Source: Streptomyces sp. CB01580 (GTDB lineage: Bacteria; Actinomycetota; Actinomycetes; Streptomycetales; Streptomycetaceae). Taken from it: a stretch of DNA of 63,390 nt. Shown here piece by piece: positions 43,488-52,968 of the stretch. How positions within the stretch are numbered: the first letter of the stretch is position 1; the number at the start of each line of letters is the position of its first letter. The translations under genes and the position numbers were made by a program. Location: assembly GCF_001905795.1 (NCBI RefSeq), contig NZ_LIXJ01000035.1, positions 1 to 63,390 of the forward strand, written 5' to 3'. The notes under the pieces are model-generated. The model did not search any database and had not been told where the DNA came from. It was given only the letters and a program-made list of their open reading frames with translations.

Positions 43488-44411
43488 ATGACGACGCTGC
43501 AACCGCCGGCCGCCGAGCCGCGGCCGGCCCCGCCTCCGGCGAAACGGGACCGCCGCTCCTGGACGGGATGGGGCTTCATCGGTCCGTTCGTAGCCGTCTT
43601 CGCTCTGATCTTCCTGGCCCCCATCACGTACTCGATCTACCTGAGCCTCTTCCGGGACAAGCTCATCGGCGGCAACCAGTTCGTCGGCCTGGACAACTAC
43701 ACGCAGGCCTTGCAGGACGCCCAGTTCTGGGCGGCCGTGGGCCGGGTGGCGCTCTTCCTGGCGGTCCAGGTGCCAATCATGCTGGGCATCGCCCTGCTGG
43801 TGGCACTGGCGCTGGACAGCGGGCGGCTGTACGGCAAGAACTTCTTCCGGATCACCATCTTCATGCCGTACGCGGTGCCTGCCGTGGTCGCCACCTTGAT
43901 GTGGGGCTTCATGTACGGCACCAGGTACGGCCTGGTGGGCGACATCAACGACGCGTTCGGCATCAAGCTGCCCGACCTGCTTTCCCCCGACTGGGTCCTC
44001 GCGTCCATCGGCAACATCGTGACCTGGGAGTTCGTCGGGTACAACATGCTGATCTTCTACTCGGCCCTGCGGGTCATCCCCACCTCGCTGTACGAGGCGG
44101 CGGAGATAGACGGTGCGGGTCAGTGGCGGGTGATCTCCTCGATCAAGCTGCCCGCGATCCGGGGCGCGATCGTCATCGCGACGATCTTCTCTATCATCGG
44201 CAGCTTCCAGCTCTTCAACGAGCCGAACATCCTGCGTCCGCTGGCGCTCAACGCCATCACCACCGACTACACGCCGAACTTCTACACGTACGTGTTGTCC
44301 TTCAACGGCCAGCAGCACAACTACTCCGCGACGGTCGCCATCATCATGGGCGTGATCACCATGGTGATCGCCTATGTCGTGCAGCTGCGCGGTATGCGCA
44401 AGGGGGCGTAA
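43488..44411 (+). CDS. Sugar ABC transporter permease (MalF-type)
   Basis: A 307-residue inner-membrane permease; the ATG at 43488 follows GCGAGGAA. Six helices are visible, starting with WTGWGFIGPFVAVFALIFLA. The EAA loop that contacts the ATPase reads YEAAEIDGAGQWRVISSIKL. It pairs with the downstream MalG-type permease and the binding lipoprotein. No ATPase gene is present; Streptomyces carbohydrate importers commonly share the MsiK ATPase encoded elsewhere. The likely substrate, from the neighbouring hydrolases, is a beta-galacto-oligosaccharide. Confidence 0.9.
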   Translation: MTTLQPPAAEPRPAPPPAKRDRRSWTGWGFIGPFVAVFALIFLAPITYSIYLSLFRDKLIGGNQFVGLDNYTQALQDAQFWAAVGRVALFLAVQVPIMLGIALLVALALDSGRLYGKNFFRITIFMPYAVPAVVATLMWGFMYGTRYGLVGDINDAFGIKLPDLLSPDWVLASIGNIVTWEFVGYNMLIFYSALRVIPTSLYEAAEIDGAGQWRVISSIKLPAIRGAIVIATIFSIIGSFQLFNEPNILRPLALNAITTDYTPNFYTYVLSFNGQQHNYSATVAIIMGVITMVIAYVVQLRGMRKGA

Positions 44412-44415
44412 GCCG

Positions 44416-45342
44416 ATGAGCACCTCTGTCACGACCGCCTCCCCCGCCAAGAGCGCCGATGCCCCGCGCCTCAGGGCGCCGCGCAAGCACCTCCCGGGCA
44501 AGCCGAAGCGCAGTGTGCTGATGACGGCACTGATGGCTCTGATGGCCCTCTATACCGTGGTGCCGCTGATCTGGCTGGTCATCAACTCCACCAAGACCCA
44601 GGCAGGCTTGGGCGACTCCAGCGGGCTGTGGTTCGCCCACGACTTCGCCCTGTGGGACAACGTCCGCGACACCTTCACCTACCACGACGGCATCTTCGGA
44701 CGCTGGCTGCTGAACACCCTGCTGTACGTGGTGCTGGGCGCGGGTGGCGCCACTCTGCTGGCGGTGCTGGGCGGCTATGCGCTGGCCAAGTTCGACTTTC
44801 CCGGCAAGCGTGCGATTTTCGCCGTGGTGATCGGCGCAGTAGCGGTGCCGGGTACGGCGCTGGCAGTGCCGACCTTCCTGATGTTCAGCAAAATGGGGCT
44901 CACCGACACCCCGTGGGCCGTGATCATCCCGTCGCTGGTGTCGCCGTTCGGCCTCTACCTGATGTGGGTGTTCGCCGCCGAGGCGATCCCCACCGAGTTG
45001 CTGGAGGCAGCCCGGATGGACGGGGCCGGCGAGGCGCGGACCTTCTTCCAGGTCGCGCTGCCGCTACTCGCCCCCGGAATCGTGACTGTGCTGCTGTTCA
45101 CCACGGTCGCCACCTGGAACAACTACTTCCTGCCGCTGATCATGCTGAAGGACGCGGAGTGGTACCCGCTGACCCTGGGCCTGAGCGCCTGGAGCTCGCA
45201 GGCGCAGACCATCGGCGGCGACGTCATCTTCAACCTGGTGATCACGGGCTCCCTCCTCACCATCCTGCCATTGATCGCTGCCTTCCTGCTCCTGCAGAAG
45301 TACTGGCAGTCCGGTCTCGCCGCCGGAAGCGTCAAGGAGTGA
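44416..45342 (+). CDS. Sugar ABC transporter permease (MalG-type)
   Basis: A 308-residue permease starting 4 nt after the previous stop. After a basic N-terminus there are six helices; the first contains LMALMALYTVVPLIWLVI. The EAA loop is LEAARMDGAGEARTFFQVAL, and the MalG-type C-terminus ends LLLQKYWQSGLAAGSVKE. It forms the channel with the upstream permease. Confidence 0.9.
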   Translation: MSTSVTTASPAKSADAPRLRAPRKHLPGKPKRSVLMTALMALMALYTVVPLIWLVINSTKTQAGLGDSSGLWFAHDFALWDNVRDTFTYHDGIFGRWLLNTLLYVVLGAGGATLLAVLGGYALAKFDFPGKRAIFAVVIGAVAVPGTALAVPTFLMFSKMGLTDTPWAVIIPSLVSPFGLYLMWVFAAEAIPTELLEAARMDGAGEARTFFQVALPLLAPGIVTVLLFTTVATWNNYFLPLIMLKDAEWYPLTLGLSAWSSQAQTIGGDVIFNLVITGSLLTILPLIAAFLLLQKYWQSGLAAGSVKE

Positions 45343-45427
45343 CGCGAGCGGCACCCAAGCACCCCATGTGAGAAACACCCGCATCACCCCACCCTCACTG
45401 TCCCACCCACGAAGAAGTGGAAGCACC

Positions 45428-46765
45428 ATGCGCAGAACAACGGGCCGCATCCTGCGCGGCATTGCCCTCGTCTCCGCCCTCGCTCTGGGCGTCACCGCCT
45501 GCGGCGGCTCGGACGACGACTCCGCACAGAAGGCGGTCTCCGCCGGGGACATCCAAAAGGCCCTGGACAAGGGAGGCGAGATCACGGTCTGGGCCTGGGA
45601 ACCCACCCTGAAGACCGTCGCCGCGAACTTCCAGAAGAAGTACCCGAAGGTCAAGGTCAACCTGGTCAGCGAGCGCTCCAGCGACAAGCACTACACCGCG
45701 CTGTCCAACGCGATCTCGGCCGGCAAAGGCGTCCCGGACGTCACCCAGGTCGAGTACTTCGCGCTCGGCCAGTACTCCCTGACCAAGGGGCTGACCGACC
45801 TGGCCCCGTACGGCGCCGACAAGCTCGCCTCGAAGTACACGGCCGGTCCGTGGAACGCGGTCAGCGACGGCGACAAGATCTACGGCCTGCCGATGGACTC
45901 GGGCCCGATGGCGCTGTTCTACAACAAGGCGGTCTTCGACAAGTACAAGATCGCCGTCCCGACCACCTGGGACGAGTACGTGGACGCGGCCCGCAAGCTC
46001 CACAAGGCCGACCCGAAGGTCTACATCGCCAACGACACCGGTGACGCGGGCTTCACCACCTCCATGCTCTGGCAGGCCGGCTCGCGCCCCTACAAGCTCG
46101 ACGGCACCAAGGTCGGCGTCAACTTCGACGACACGGGCGCCAAGAAGTTCGAGGCGGTCTGGCAGAAGCTGATCGACGAGAAGCTGCTCACCCCGGTCAC
46201 CAGCTGGACCGACGACTGGTACAAGGGTCTCGGCGACGGCACGATCGCCACCCTGGCCACCGGCGCCTGGATGCCCGCCAACTTCGTCACCGGCGTCCCG
46301 AACGCCAAGGGCCAGTGGCGCGCGGCGGCGATGCCGGCCTGGACCAAGGGCGACAAGGCGAGCGCGGAGAACGGCGGCAGCTCGCTGGCGGTCCCGACGC
46401 TGAGCAAGAACGGAGAGCTTGCCTACGCCTTCACCGAGTACGCCAACGCCGGTGACGGTGTCGCCACCCGGGTCGCCGAGGGCGCCTTCCCCGCCACCAA
46501 GGCAGAGCTGGAGTCGGCCTCGTTCCAGAGCAAGAAGTTCGATTACTTCGGCGGCCAGGAGGCCAACAAGATCTTCGCCGAGTCCGCAGCGAACGTGACG
46601 AGCGACTGGAAGTACCTGCCCTTCCAGCCGTACGCGAACTCCATCTTCAACGACACGGTCGGCAAGGCGTACGTCTCCGGTACCACGTTGGCCGACGGCC
46701 TGAAGGCATGGCAGGACGCATCGGTCAAGTACGGCGAGGAGCAGGGCTTCACCATCGCGAAGTAA
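45428..46765 (+). CDS. Sugar ABC transporter substrate-binding lipoprotein
   Basis: A 445-residue family-1 extracellular binding protein from the ATG at 45428. The lipoprotein signal ends LGVTAC (lipid on Cys ~25), followed by a Gly/Ser/Asp linker. The mature part has ITVWAWEPTLKTVAANFQKK, DVTQVEYFALGQYSL and GLPMDSGPMALFYNKAVFDK, typical of oligosaccharide-binding cluster B proteins, with many aromatic residues for sugar stacking. The product delivers substrate to the two permeases. Confidence 0.9.
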   Translation: MRRTTGRILRGIALVSALALGVTACGGSDDDSAQKAVSAGDIQKALDKGGEITVWAWEPTLKTVAANFQKKYPKVKVNLVSERSSDKHYTALSNAISAGKGVPDVTQVEYFALGQYSLTKGLTDLAPYGADKLASKYTAGPWNAVSDGDKIYGLPMDSGPMALFYNKAVFDKYKIAVPTTWDEYVDAARKLHKADPKVYIANDTGDAGFTTSMLWQAGSRPYKLDGTKVGVNFDDTGAKKFEAVWQKLIDEKLLTPVTSWTDDWYKGLGDGTIATLATGAWMPANFVTGVPNAKGQWRAAAMPAWTKGDKASAENGGSSLAVPTLSKNGELAYAFTEYANAGDGVATRVAEGAFPATKAELESASFQSKKFDYFGGQEANKIFAESAANVTSDWKYLPFQPYANSIFNDTVGKAYVSGTTLADGLKAWQDASVKYGEEQGFTIAK

Positions 46766-46841
46766 CCCGCTAACAGCTCGAACGCAAGGCGGCGCGGCTG
46801 CTGGCGGCGCCGCCCCCTGCACCACCTTCGGAAGGACCTTC

Positions 46842-48884
46842 ATGATCTCCACCCTCCACTGCCGCACACGGCGCGGGGCGGACGGTGACCTCGCCCCACG
46901 TCTCGCCTTCGGTGCCGACTACAACCCTGAGCAGTGGCCCCGGGAGGTGTGGGAGGAGGACGTCCGGCTGATGCAAGAGGCCGGGGTCACCGTTGTCTCC
47001 GTGGCAATCTTCTCCTGGGCACGCCTGCAGCCGGGTCCCGACGAGTGGGACTTCGGCTGGCTGGACGAGGTCATGGACCTTCTGCACTCCGGCGGCATAG
47101 ACGTCGACCTGGCGACCGCTACCGCCTCCCCGCCGCCGTGGCTGACCACGGCCCACCCGGAGATCCTGCCGGTCACCGCGACCGGCGAGACCTTGTGGCC
47201 GGGGGCCCGACAGCACTGGCGGCCCAGCTCCCCCGTCTTCCGCGAGCACGCCCTGCGCCTGGTGCGCGAGATGGCGACCCGCTACGCCGACCACCCGGCG
47301 CTGGTCGCCTGGCATGTCTCCAACGAACTGGGCTGCCACAACGTCTACGACTTCTCCGACGATGCGGCCCGCGCCTTCCGGAGCTGGCTGCGCGCCCGCT
47401 ACGGCACTCTGGGTGCCCTCAACCACGCCTGGGGCACGGCGTTCTGGTCGCAGCGCTACACCGACTGGGAGCAGATCCTGCCCCCGCGCCTGGCAGCGTC
47501 GCACCCGAACCCGACTCAGCAGCTGGACTTCAAGCGGTTCTCCTCCGATGCACTGAAGGACTACCTGCGCGCGGAGCGGGACATCCTGAAGGAGATCACC
47601 CCGGACGTCCCGGTCACCACGAACTTCATGGTGATGGGCGAGACGAAGGGCATGAATTACGCGGACTGGGCGGAGGAGATCGGCTTCGTCTCCAACGACC
47701 ACTACGTCCACCCCGGCCCGCAGTCCCGCGACGAGCTGTCCTTCTCCGCGAACCTCACCAGTGGCATCGCGGGCGGACGGCCCTGGTTCCTGATGGAGCA
47801 CTCCACCAGCGCCGTCAACTGGCAGCCGGTGAACGTGGCGAAGCGGCCGGGCGAGCTGGCCGGGGACTCGCTGCTGCATGTGGCGCACGGCGCGGACGCC
47901 GTCTGCTTCTTCCAGTGGCGGCAGTCGGCGGCGGGCGCTGAGAAGTACCACTCGGCGATGGTCCCGCATGCAGGCGCCGACAGCGAGCTGTTCCGCGCGG
48001 TTGCCGCGCTCGGTGCCACACTCACATCCTTGGCCCCGGTGGCCGGTTCGAACCGAGAGGCCGCGAAGGTCGGGATCGTCTTCGACTGGGACTCCTGGTG
48101 GGCGAGCGAGCAGGACTCCCACCCCACCTCCCTGCTGAACTACCGGCAGGAATGCCTGGACTGGTACTCGGCGCTCCTCGCGCTCGGCGTGCGTGCCGAC
48201 CTGATCACCACGAAGAGCGACTTCGCGCGCCACGACGTGCTGATCGCGCCCGTCCTGCACGTGGTCCCGGCCGATCTCGCCAATGAGCTGACCCGCTACG
48301 CCCAGCAGGGCGGACACCTGATCACTACGTACTTCTCCGGCGTGGTCGACCAGAACGACCACGTCTGGCTCGGCGGCTACCCCGGCGCCCTGCGCGACCT
48401 GCTCGGCTTCCGCGCCGAGGAGTTCGGCCCGCTGCTCGCCGACGAATCTGTGTCCCTGGACGACGGCTCGACCGGCACCCTGTGGACCGACCGCATCACC
48501 CTGACCGACGAGCGGACCGAGGTCCTCGCCCGCTACGACTCCGGTAGCCAGGTCGGGCGGCCGGCCGTGACCCGCCGTACGACGGACGCCGGTTCGGCGT
48601 CATACGTCTCGACGCGCCTCGGCGTCGAGGGCCTCACCGCCCTGCTGCCGCGTCTGCTCGAGCCGACGGGTGTCGAGAGCGAACTTCCCGACGAGGCTCG
48701 CGGACGCGTCGAGCTGGTCGTCCGCAGGAACGCCGAGGAAAGGTTCCTGTTCCTGGTGAACCGGACCGGCGACGCCGTGACACTCCCCGGGTTCGCCGGT
48801 GACGTGCTGTACGGCACGGCCGGTGACGGCGGGCTCGTCCTCGGGCCACGCGAGGTCGCCGTGGTGCGCCGGCCGCTGGTCTGA
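46842..48884 (+). CDS. GH42 beta-galactosidase
   Basis: A 680-residue glycoside hydrolase; ATG 46842 follows GGAAGGACC. There is no signal peptide, so it is intracellular. The GH42 TIM barrel starts FGADYNPEQWPREVWEEDVR. The acid/base Glu is in HVSNELGCHN and the nucleophile Glu in PWFLMEHSTS. The central trimerisation domain (KVGIVFDWDSWW) and the C-terminal beta-domain are complete. It should release galactose from imported beta-galacto-oligosaccharides. Downstream of the transporter genes and probably cotranscribed. Confidence 0.92.
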   Translation: MISTLHCRTRRGADGDLAPRLAFGADYNPEQWPREVWEEDVRLMQEAGVTVVSVAIFSWARLQPGPDEWDFGWLDEVMDLLHSGGIDVDLATATASPPPWLTTAHPEILPVTATGETLWPGARQHWRPSSPVFREHALRLVREMATRYADHPALVAWHVSNELGCHNVYDFSDDAARAFRSWLRARYGTLGALNHAWGTAFWSQRYTDWEQILPPRLAASHPNPTQQLDFKRFSSDALKDYLRAERDILKEITPDVPVTTNFMVMGETKGMNYADWAEEIGFVSNDHYVHPGPQSRDELSFSANLTSGIAGGRPWFLMEHSTSAVNWQPVNVAKRPGELAGDSLLHVAHGADAVCFFQWRQSAAGAEKYHSAMVPHAGADSELFRAVAALGATLTSLAPVAGSNREAAKVGIVFDWDSWWASEQDSHPTSLLNYRQECLDWYSALLALGVRADLITTKSDFARHDVLIAPVLHVVPADLANELTRYAQQGGHLITTYFSGVVDQNDHVWLGGYPGALRDLLGFRAEEFGPLLADESVSLDDGSTGTLWTDRITLTDERTEVLARYDSGSQVGRPAVTRRTTDAGSASYVSTRLGVEGLTALLPRLLEPTGVESELPDEARGRVELVVRRNAEERFLFLVNRTGDAVTLPGFAGDVLYGTAGDGGLVLGPREVAVVRRPLV

Positions 48885-48985
48885 CCTACTCCCCCGTTTC
48901 CCTCCGTACATGAGCTCCCCAGGCGGCACATTGCCCGCCCCGGGGCCACCCGCAGCGTTTCCACATTCTCAGTTGGGAGCACACG

Positions 48986-51016
48986 ATGCCACGCCGTACC
49001 CACAGCAGACGGTTCCTGGGGGCCGCGTCGATGACCGCGCTGGCGACCGGAGCAGCACTGCTTTCCGTCCCGGCGCCGCCCGCACTGGCCGACACGGCCA
49101 CCGCGTCGGTCACAGTCCAGCCGGACCCTTCGTACAAGCAGGACAAGTTCGAGGGCTGGGGCACCAGCCTGGTCTGGTTCGCGAACGCCACCGGCGACTA
49201 CCCGAAGGAGATCCGCGAGAAGCTCGCCGATCTGCTCTTCGACGACGACGGTCTGGCGCTGAACATCGCGCGTTACAACATCGGCGGCGGCAACGCCCCC
49301 GACGTGAAGGACTATCTGCGTCCCGGTGGTGCGGTGGAAGGCTGGTGGAAGGCGCCGGCGGGAACGACACGCGCGGACACCGACTGGTGGAACCCCGACG
49401 ACCCGGCCCACTGGAACGACAAGGCGGACGCCACCCAGCGCTGGTGGGCCAAGCGGATCAAGAACGACATCGACCACTGGGAGACGTTCTCCAACTCCCC
49501 GCCCTGGTTCATGACCGTCAGCGGCTATGTCTCCGGTGGATTCAACGCAGGCGTCGACCAGTTGAAGGAGAGCTCGGTCGACGACTTCGCCGCCTACCTC
49601 GCTGGGGCGACGAAGCGGCTGGAGAAGTCCGAGGGCATCAAGGTCGACACGATCGACCCGTTCAACGAGCCGATCGGTCACTGGGGCACACGTCTGGACG
49701 CGGACGGCAATCCGGTGGCCCGTCAGGAGGGCGCGGACATCGGACCCGAGCTGCAGCAGAAGGTGGTCGCGGCGCTGGAGCCCGCCCTGAAGAAGGCGAA
49801 GGTCAAGGCCGGCATCTCGGCGATGGACGAGTCCACCCCCTGGGGGTTCGCGACGACCTGGAACTCCTACTCGCAGGCGTCCAAGGACCTCGTCGGCCGG
49901 ATGAACGTCCACACCTACAACACCGGACAGCGCACCACGGTCCGTGACCTGGCCAAGGCAGCCGACAAACCGCTGTGGATGAGCGAGGTCGAAGGCGACT
50001 GGGGCGACGGGCAGAGCTTCACCGACATGCGCCCGGGGCTGGGCCTGGCGCAGCACATTGTGAACGACCTGCGCGAGCTGGAGCCCAAGGCGTGGGTGTT
50101 CTGGCAGCCGGTCGAGGACTACGACAACATGAAGCCGGGCGGCGAATTCGCCAAGGGCGGCAACTGGGGCTCCGTCCAGATTCCGTTCAGCTGCACGTCG
50201 GCCGACACCCTGAAGACCTGCCCGATCTACACGAACACGAAGTTCGACACCGCCCGGAACTTCACGCACTTCATCAAGCCCGGCGACAGCCTGATCAAGG
50301 TCGACGACACCTCCAGCGCCGCGGCCGTGACGAAGAACGGCAAGGGTGCCTCACTGGTCCATGTCAACTCCACGACCGCGCCCCGCGCGGTGACGATCGA
50401 CCTGTCGAAGTTCGGGGAGATCAAGCGGGACGCAGCGGTCACCCCGACCGTCACCGACGCGGCCGGCAAACTGGTCAAGCAGGCGCCCGTCAAGGTCGTC
50501 GACGGCAAGGCGACGTTCACCGTCCCTGCGCAGTCGGTGACCTCGTTCGCCGTCAAGGGCGTCTCCGGCGTCGCGAAGAACGCAAGTCTGTTCAGCACGG
50601 GCAAGTCGTACACGATGACCGGTGTTCAGAGCGGCAAGGCGATGACCGTCGACGCAAACGGCACGAACCTGGTCATCAACTCGACGAACAGCACGGTCGC
50701 GCAGGAATGGCGGCTGGAGGCGAAGCACGGCACGACGGGCAACCGTCAGCGGTACGTCTTTGCCAACCCGGCCGAGGGCAAGCGGCTCACCGTACGGGAC
50801 AACGTGCCGGTGATCGAGGCCGATACGGGTGAGCGGAACCCGGCGGCAGAGTGGATCCTGTCGACCACGGGCGACGGCACATGGACGCTGGTGAACGTGG
50901 CGACCGGGCAGCTGCTGGAGGTCGGCGGCCAGGCAACGAACGAGGGCGCAGCCGTCACGACATGGCAGGCCAACTCCGGTTCCAACCAGCGCTGGCGGTT
51001 CACCGAGGTGAGCTGA
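48986..51016 (+). CDS. Secreted GH30 endo-beta-1,6-galactanase-like enzyme with ricin-type CBM13
   Basis: A 676-residue exported enzyme; the ATG follows TTGGGAG. A Tat-like signal (SRRFLGAASM, cleavage after ALA ~residue 36) precedes a GH30-type barrel (FEGWGTSLVWFANATGDYPK; acid/base in IDPFNEPIG; nucleophile in PLWMSEVEGDWG) and its beta-sandwich. Residues ~540-676 form a ricin-type lectin domain ending NSGSNQRWRF (Q-x-W). Subfamily motifs fit beta-1,6-galactanases acting on arabinogalactan side chains. It would create the oligosaccharides taken up by the ABC system. Last gene of the locus. Confidence 0.85.
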   Translation: MPRRTHSRRFLGAASMTALATGAALLSVPAPPALADTATASVTVQPDPSYKQDKFEGWGTSLVWFANATGDYPKEIREKLADLLFDDDGLALNIARYNIGGGNAPDVKDYLRPGGAVEGWWKAPAGTTRADTDWWNPDDPAHWNDKADATQRWWAKRIKNDIDHWETFSNSPPWFMTVSGYVSGGFNAGVDQLKESSVDDFAAYLAGATKRLEKSEGIKVDTIDPFNEPIGHWGTRLDADGNPVARQEGADIGPELQQKVVAALEPALKKAKVKAGISAMDESTPWGFATTWNSYSQASKDLVGRMNVHTYNTGQRTTVRDLAKAADKPLWMSEVEGDWGDGQSFTDMRPGLGLAQHIVNDLRELEPKAWVFWQPVEDYDNMKPGGEFAKGGNWGSVQIPFSCTSADTLKTCPIYTNTKFDTARNFTHFIKPGDSLIKVDDTSSAAAVTKNGKGASLVHVNSTTAPRAVTIDLSKFGEIKRDAAVTPTVTDAAGKLVKQAPVKVVDGKATFTVPAQSVTSFAVKGVSGVAKNASLFSTGKSYTMTGVQSGKAMTVDANGTNLVINSTNSTVAQEWRLEAKHGTTGNRQRYVFANPAEGKRLTVRDNVPVIEADTGERNPAAEWILSTTGDGTWTLVNVATGQLLEVGGQATNEGAAVTTWQANSGSNQRWRFTEVS

Positions 51017-51069
51017 CCAGCGCGTGATGGGGTCGCCCGCTGTTGGCGATATGGCGTCGCGGGTCCTGC

Positions 51070-51104
51070 CTTCGCCCCGCCGGGTGTGATCCGGCGGGGC
51101 GAAG
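51070..51104. terminator. Strong terminator closing the galactan locus
   Basis: A 14-bp perfect stem (CTTCGCCCCGCCGG / CCGGCGGGGCGAAG) with a 7-nt loop, starting 54 bp after the GH30 stop. Confidence 0.85.
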
Positions 51105-51109
51105 CGTTG

Positions 51110-51330
51110 CCAGCTGGGAGACTCGTGTGCGACCTGAAGTGTGTCGGTGAGCCAAGCGTCGATGCGGTCGCACGGAAGGCACCGACGACGGCGAACGCGG
51201 CGCCGACCACAGGCAAGCCCTTGCCCTGGACATCGCTGATCAGAACCCGGGTTCCCCACGAAGAGACGACGACATCGTAGATGTCGCGGCCAATGAGTCT
51301 GTCCTCCTGCACGGGCTCGTACACTCTTTT
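51110..51330 (-). pseudogene. SpoIIE/PP2C-type phosphatase fragment
   Basis: Leftward sequence encodes EPVQEDRLIGRDIYDVVVSS, then WGTRVLISDVQGKGLPVVGA and AVVGAFRATA. This is the first half of the PP2C_2 (SpoIIE) catalytic domain: G-x-D-x-Y-D with one change (RDIYD) and D-V-x-G-K-G-L. The membrane part and the rest of the catalytic domain are missing. The remainder of 51331-52036 holds no convincing gene. Confidence 0.65.
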
Positions 51331-52036
51331 GGCTGCGCCACTACAACACAGGCCGCCGCCAATCCCGCCTCGGACACCGACCCCCGCGTCCGCAGCGGCC
51401 GCGAGAACCCCGCCGAAGACCAGGCATGACGGCGACGACGGCGAGGGCACCGTGGAGGTCAGGGACGGGACGTAGGTGCGGGTGAGTGGGGCAACCGCGG
51501 GGGCACTGCGGTTCAGCGAGGAACGCGCCCCGGCGGCCTTGACGCGGTTCCGGTTGCAGGTGATCGATCCCAAGAGGGCGTACTGGCGGCGCGGGGTCGA
51601 GGCCACCATCTGGGACTTGCTGGGAGTGGATCTGGGAGGAAGTTGGGACGCGCTTGAGACGCCAGCCTCCGAGGAGGCCAAGGCCAGGACCCGGCACAGA
51701 AGGTCGGCCAGGAGGTCGGCACCTCCTCCCAGCAGCGAACACGCGAACTCCGGTCCGAGTAAAGGAAATTTGCGAAAGCACAGCAAACGCGAATAGGGCG
51801 GATCGCGCGTCCGGCTCGCCGAGGACTCCATCGACGTAGAAGTACGGGCCGCGCAGGCCGGACACGCAGGGTCTTCCAGATCAGGCTCCGGACGCGACGC
51901 CGGCCGTCGCGCCCGATGACCTGCGCGGCGAGAAAGTCCGCCTACCGCACGTGCACGGGCTGGAAGGACTCAGCCGGCAGTGTGGGGGCGACGTCAGGAC
52001 AGAGACCGGCGACCCCGCACGGCGCTCAAGCGTCCC

Positions 52037-52549
52037 TCATGTGCCCTTGGCGTGGTCGAGGGCGTTGGCGAGCTGGTCGTGGGTCATGGCGGAGCGCCCG
52101 CGGATGCCGGCCTTGGTGGCCTTCTCGTACAGCTCGGCCTTCGTCAGGGACCGAAGAGATCCGCTCTTGGATGTGCTGGTGGCGCGCTTCTTCGGGGCCT
52201 TCTTACTGCGGGCTGCGTGCGATGTGCTGGCCTTCTCGCCCGTGTTCTTGGGGGAGCGGGCTCGCTCGACGCTGGCGCGCAGGGCTTCCACGAGGTCGAC
52301 GACGTCGGTGGGCTGTGCGGCCGGCTCGGCCTTCTCCACCGTCTCGCCCGCGGCCTTGGCCTCGATCATCGCCTTGACCTTCTCCTGGAAGGTGTCATGG
52401 AAGGCCTCGGGATCCCAGTCGGTGGTGAGAGCGTCGATGAGCTGGTGGGCCATCTTCACCTCGGCCGCGGTCGGCTCCGTCTCGCCCGGCAGGTCGGGGA
52501 CCTCCTGGTGGGGATCGCGGATCTCGTCCGCCCAGTGGAGCGGCCCGCC
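52037..52549 (-). pseudogene. ku: C-terminal third of a Ku DNA end-binding protein
   Basis: The frame reads LHWADEIRDPHQEVPD, KMAHQLIDALTTDWDPEAFH, DTFQEKVKAMIEAKAAGE, then a Lys/Ala-rich tail and a SAP/Rho-N-like end (LTKAELYEKATKAGIRGRSA). This is the conserved end of bacterial Ku plus the Streptomyces C-terminal extension. The ~200-residue DNA-ring-forming core is absent: upstream of 52549 the sequence becomes unrelated and Pro/Arg-rich. The ATG at 52639 is not a genuine start. Confidence 0.8.
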
Positions 52550-52672
52550 GGACACCGCCGAGTCGGCCTGTCCTCCGCGTCGGCCTGCCCGGGACGGGCC
52601 CGGGGATCCGCAGGCCGCAAATGATCGTGCGCCCGGCAACCAGCGGGCCGATGCCGGCCCGGTCCTCGCGGG

Positions 52673-52800
52673 TCAGCGGCCGAGTGCGTAGCGGATCAGG
52701 CGGGAGCGGGCGGTTTCTTCGCTGGTGCCGAGTGCCTGGCCGATGGTGGTCCCAGGAGGGGCCGTCGGGGGCGAGGCCAGCGCCGGTCTGAAACCTGGCA
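52673..52800 (-). pseudogene. Frameshifted helix-turn-helix remnant
   Basis: Two frames join to give APDGPSWD + TIGQALGTSEETARSRLIRY + ALGR before a stop at 52673. The unit is a typical C-terminal helix-turn-helix; a small indel near 52757 separates the halves. Nothing else is recognisable in 52550-52968. Confidence 0.4.
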
Positions 52801-52968
52801 GGAACCGGTGCCTCGACACCTTGGCCACCAACTGCGTCCACCCCCGTCCAGGCACTGCTTGGTGAGGGAGCAGGCCAGGTAGGCCCGCGGGCAGGCCGCG
52901 TTGGTCTCCAGGCCTCGTCTGCCCGGGGCGGACGTTGACCGGTTGCTGTTGCGGTGCGCCGGGCGGGG

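Noticed and set aside
45395..46867. 490-residue leftward frame opposite the binding-lipoprotein gene
   Set aside because: Mirror frame of a complete lipoprotein gene; no recognisable fold or start.
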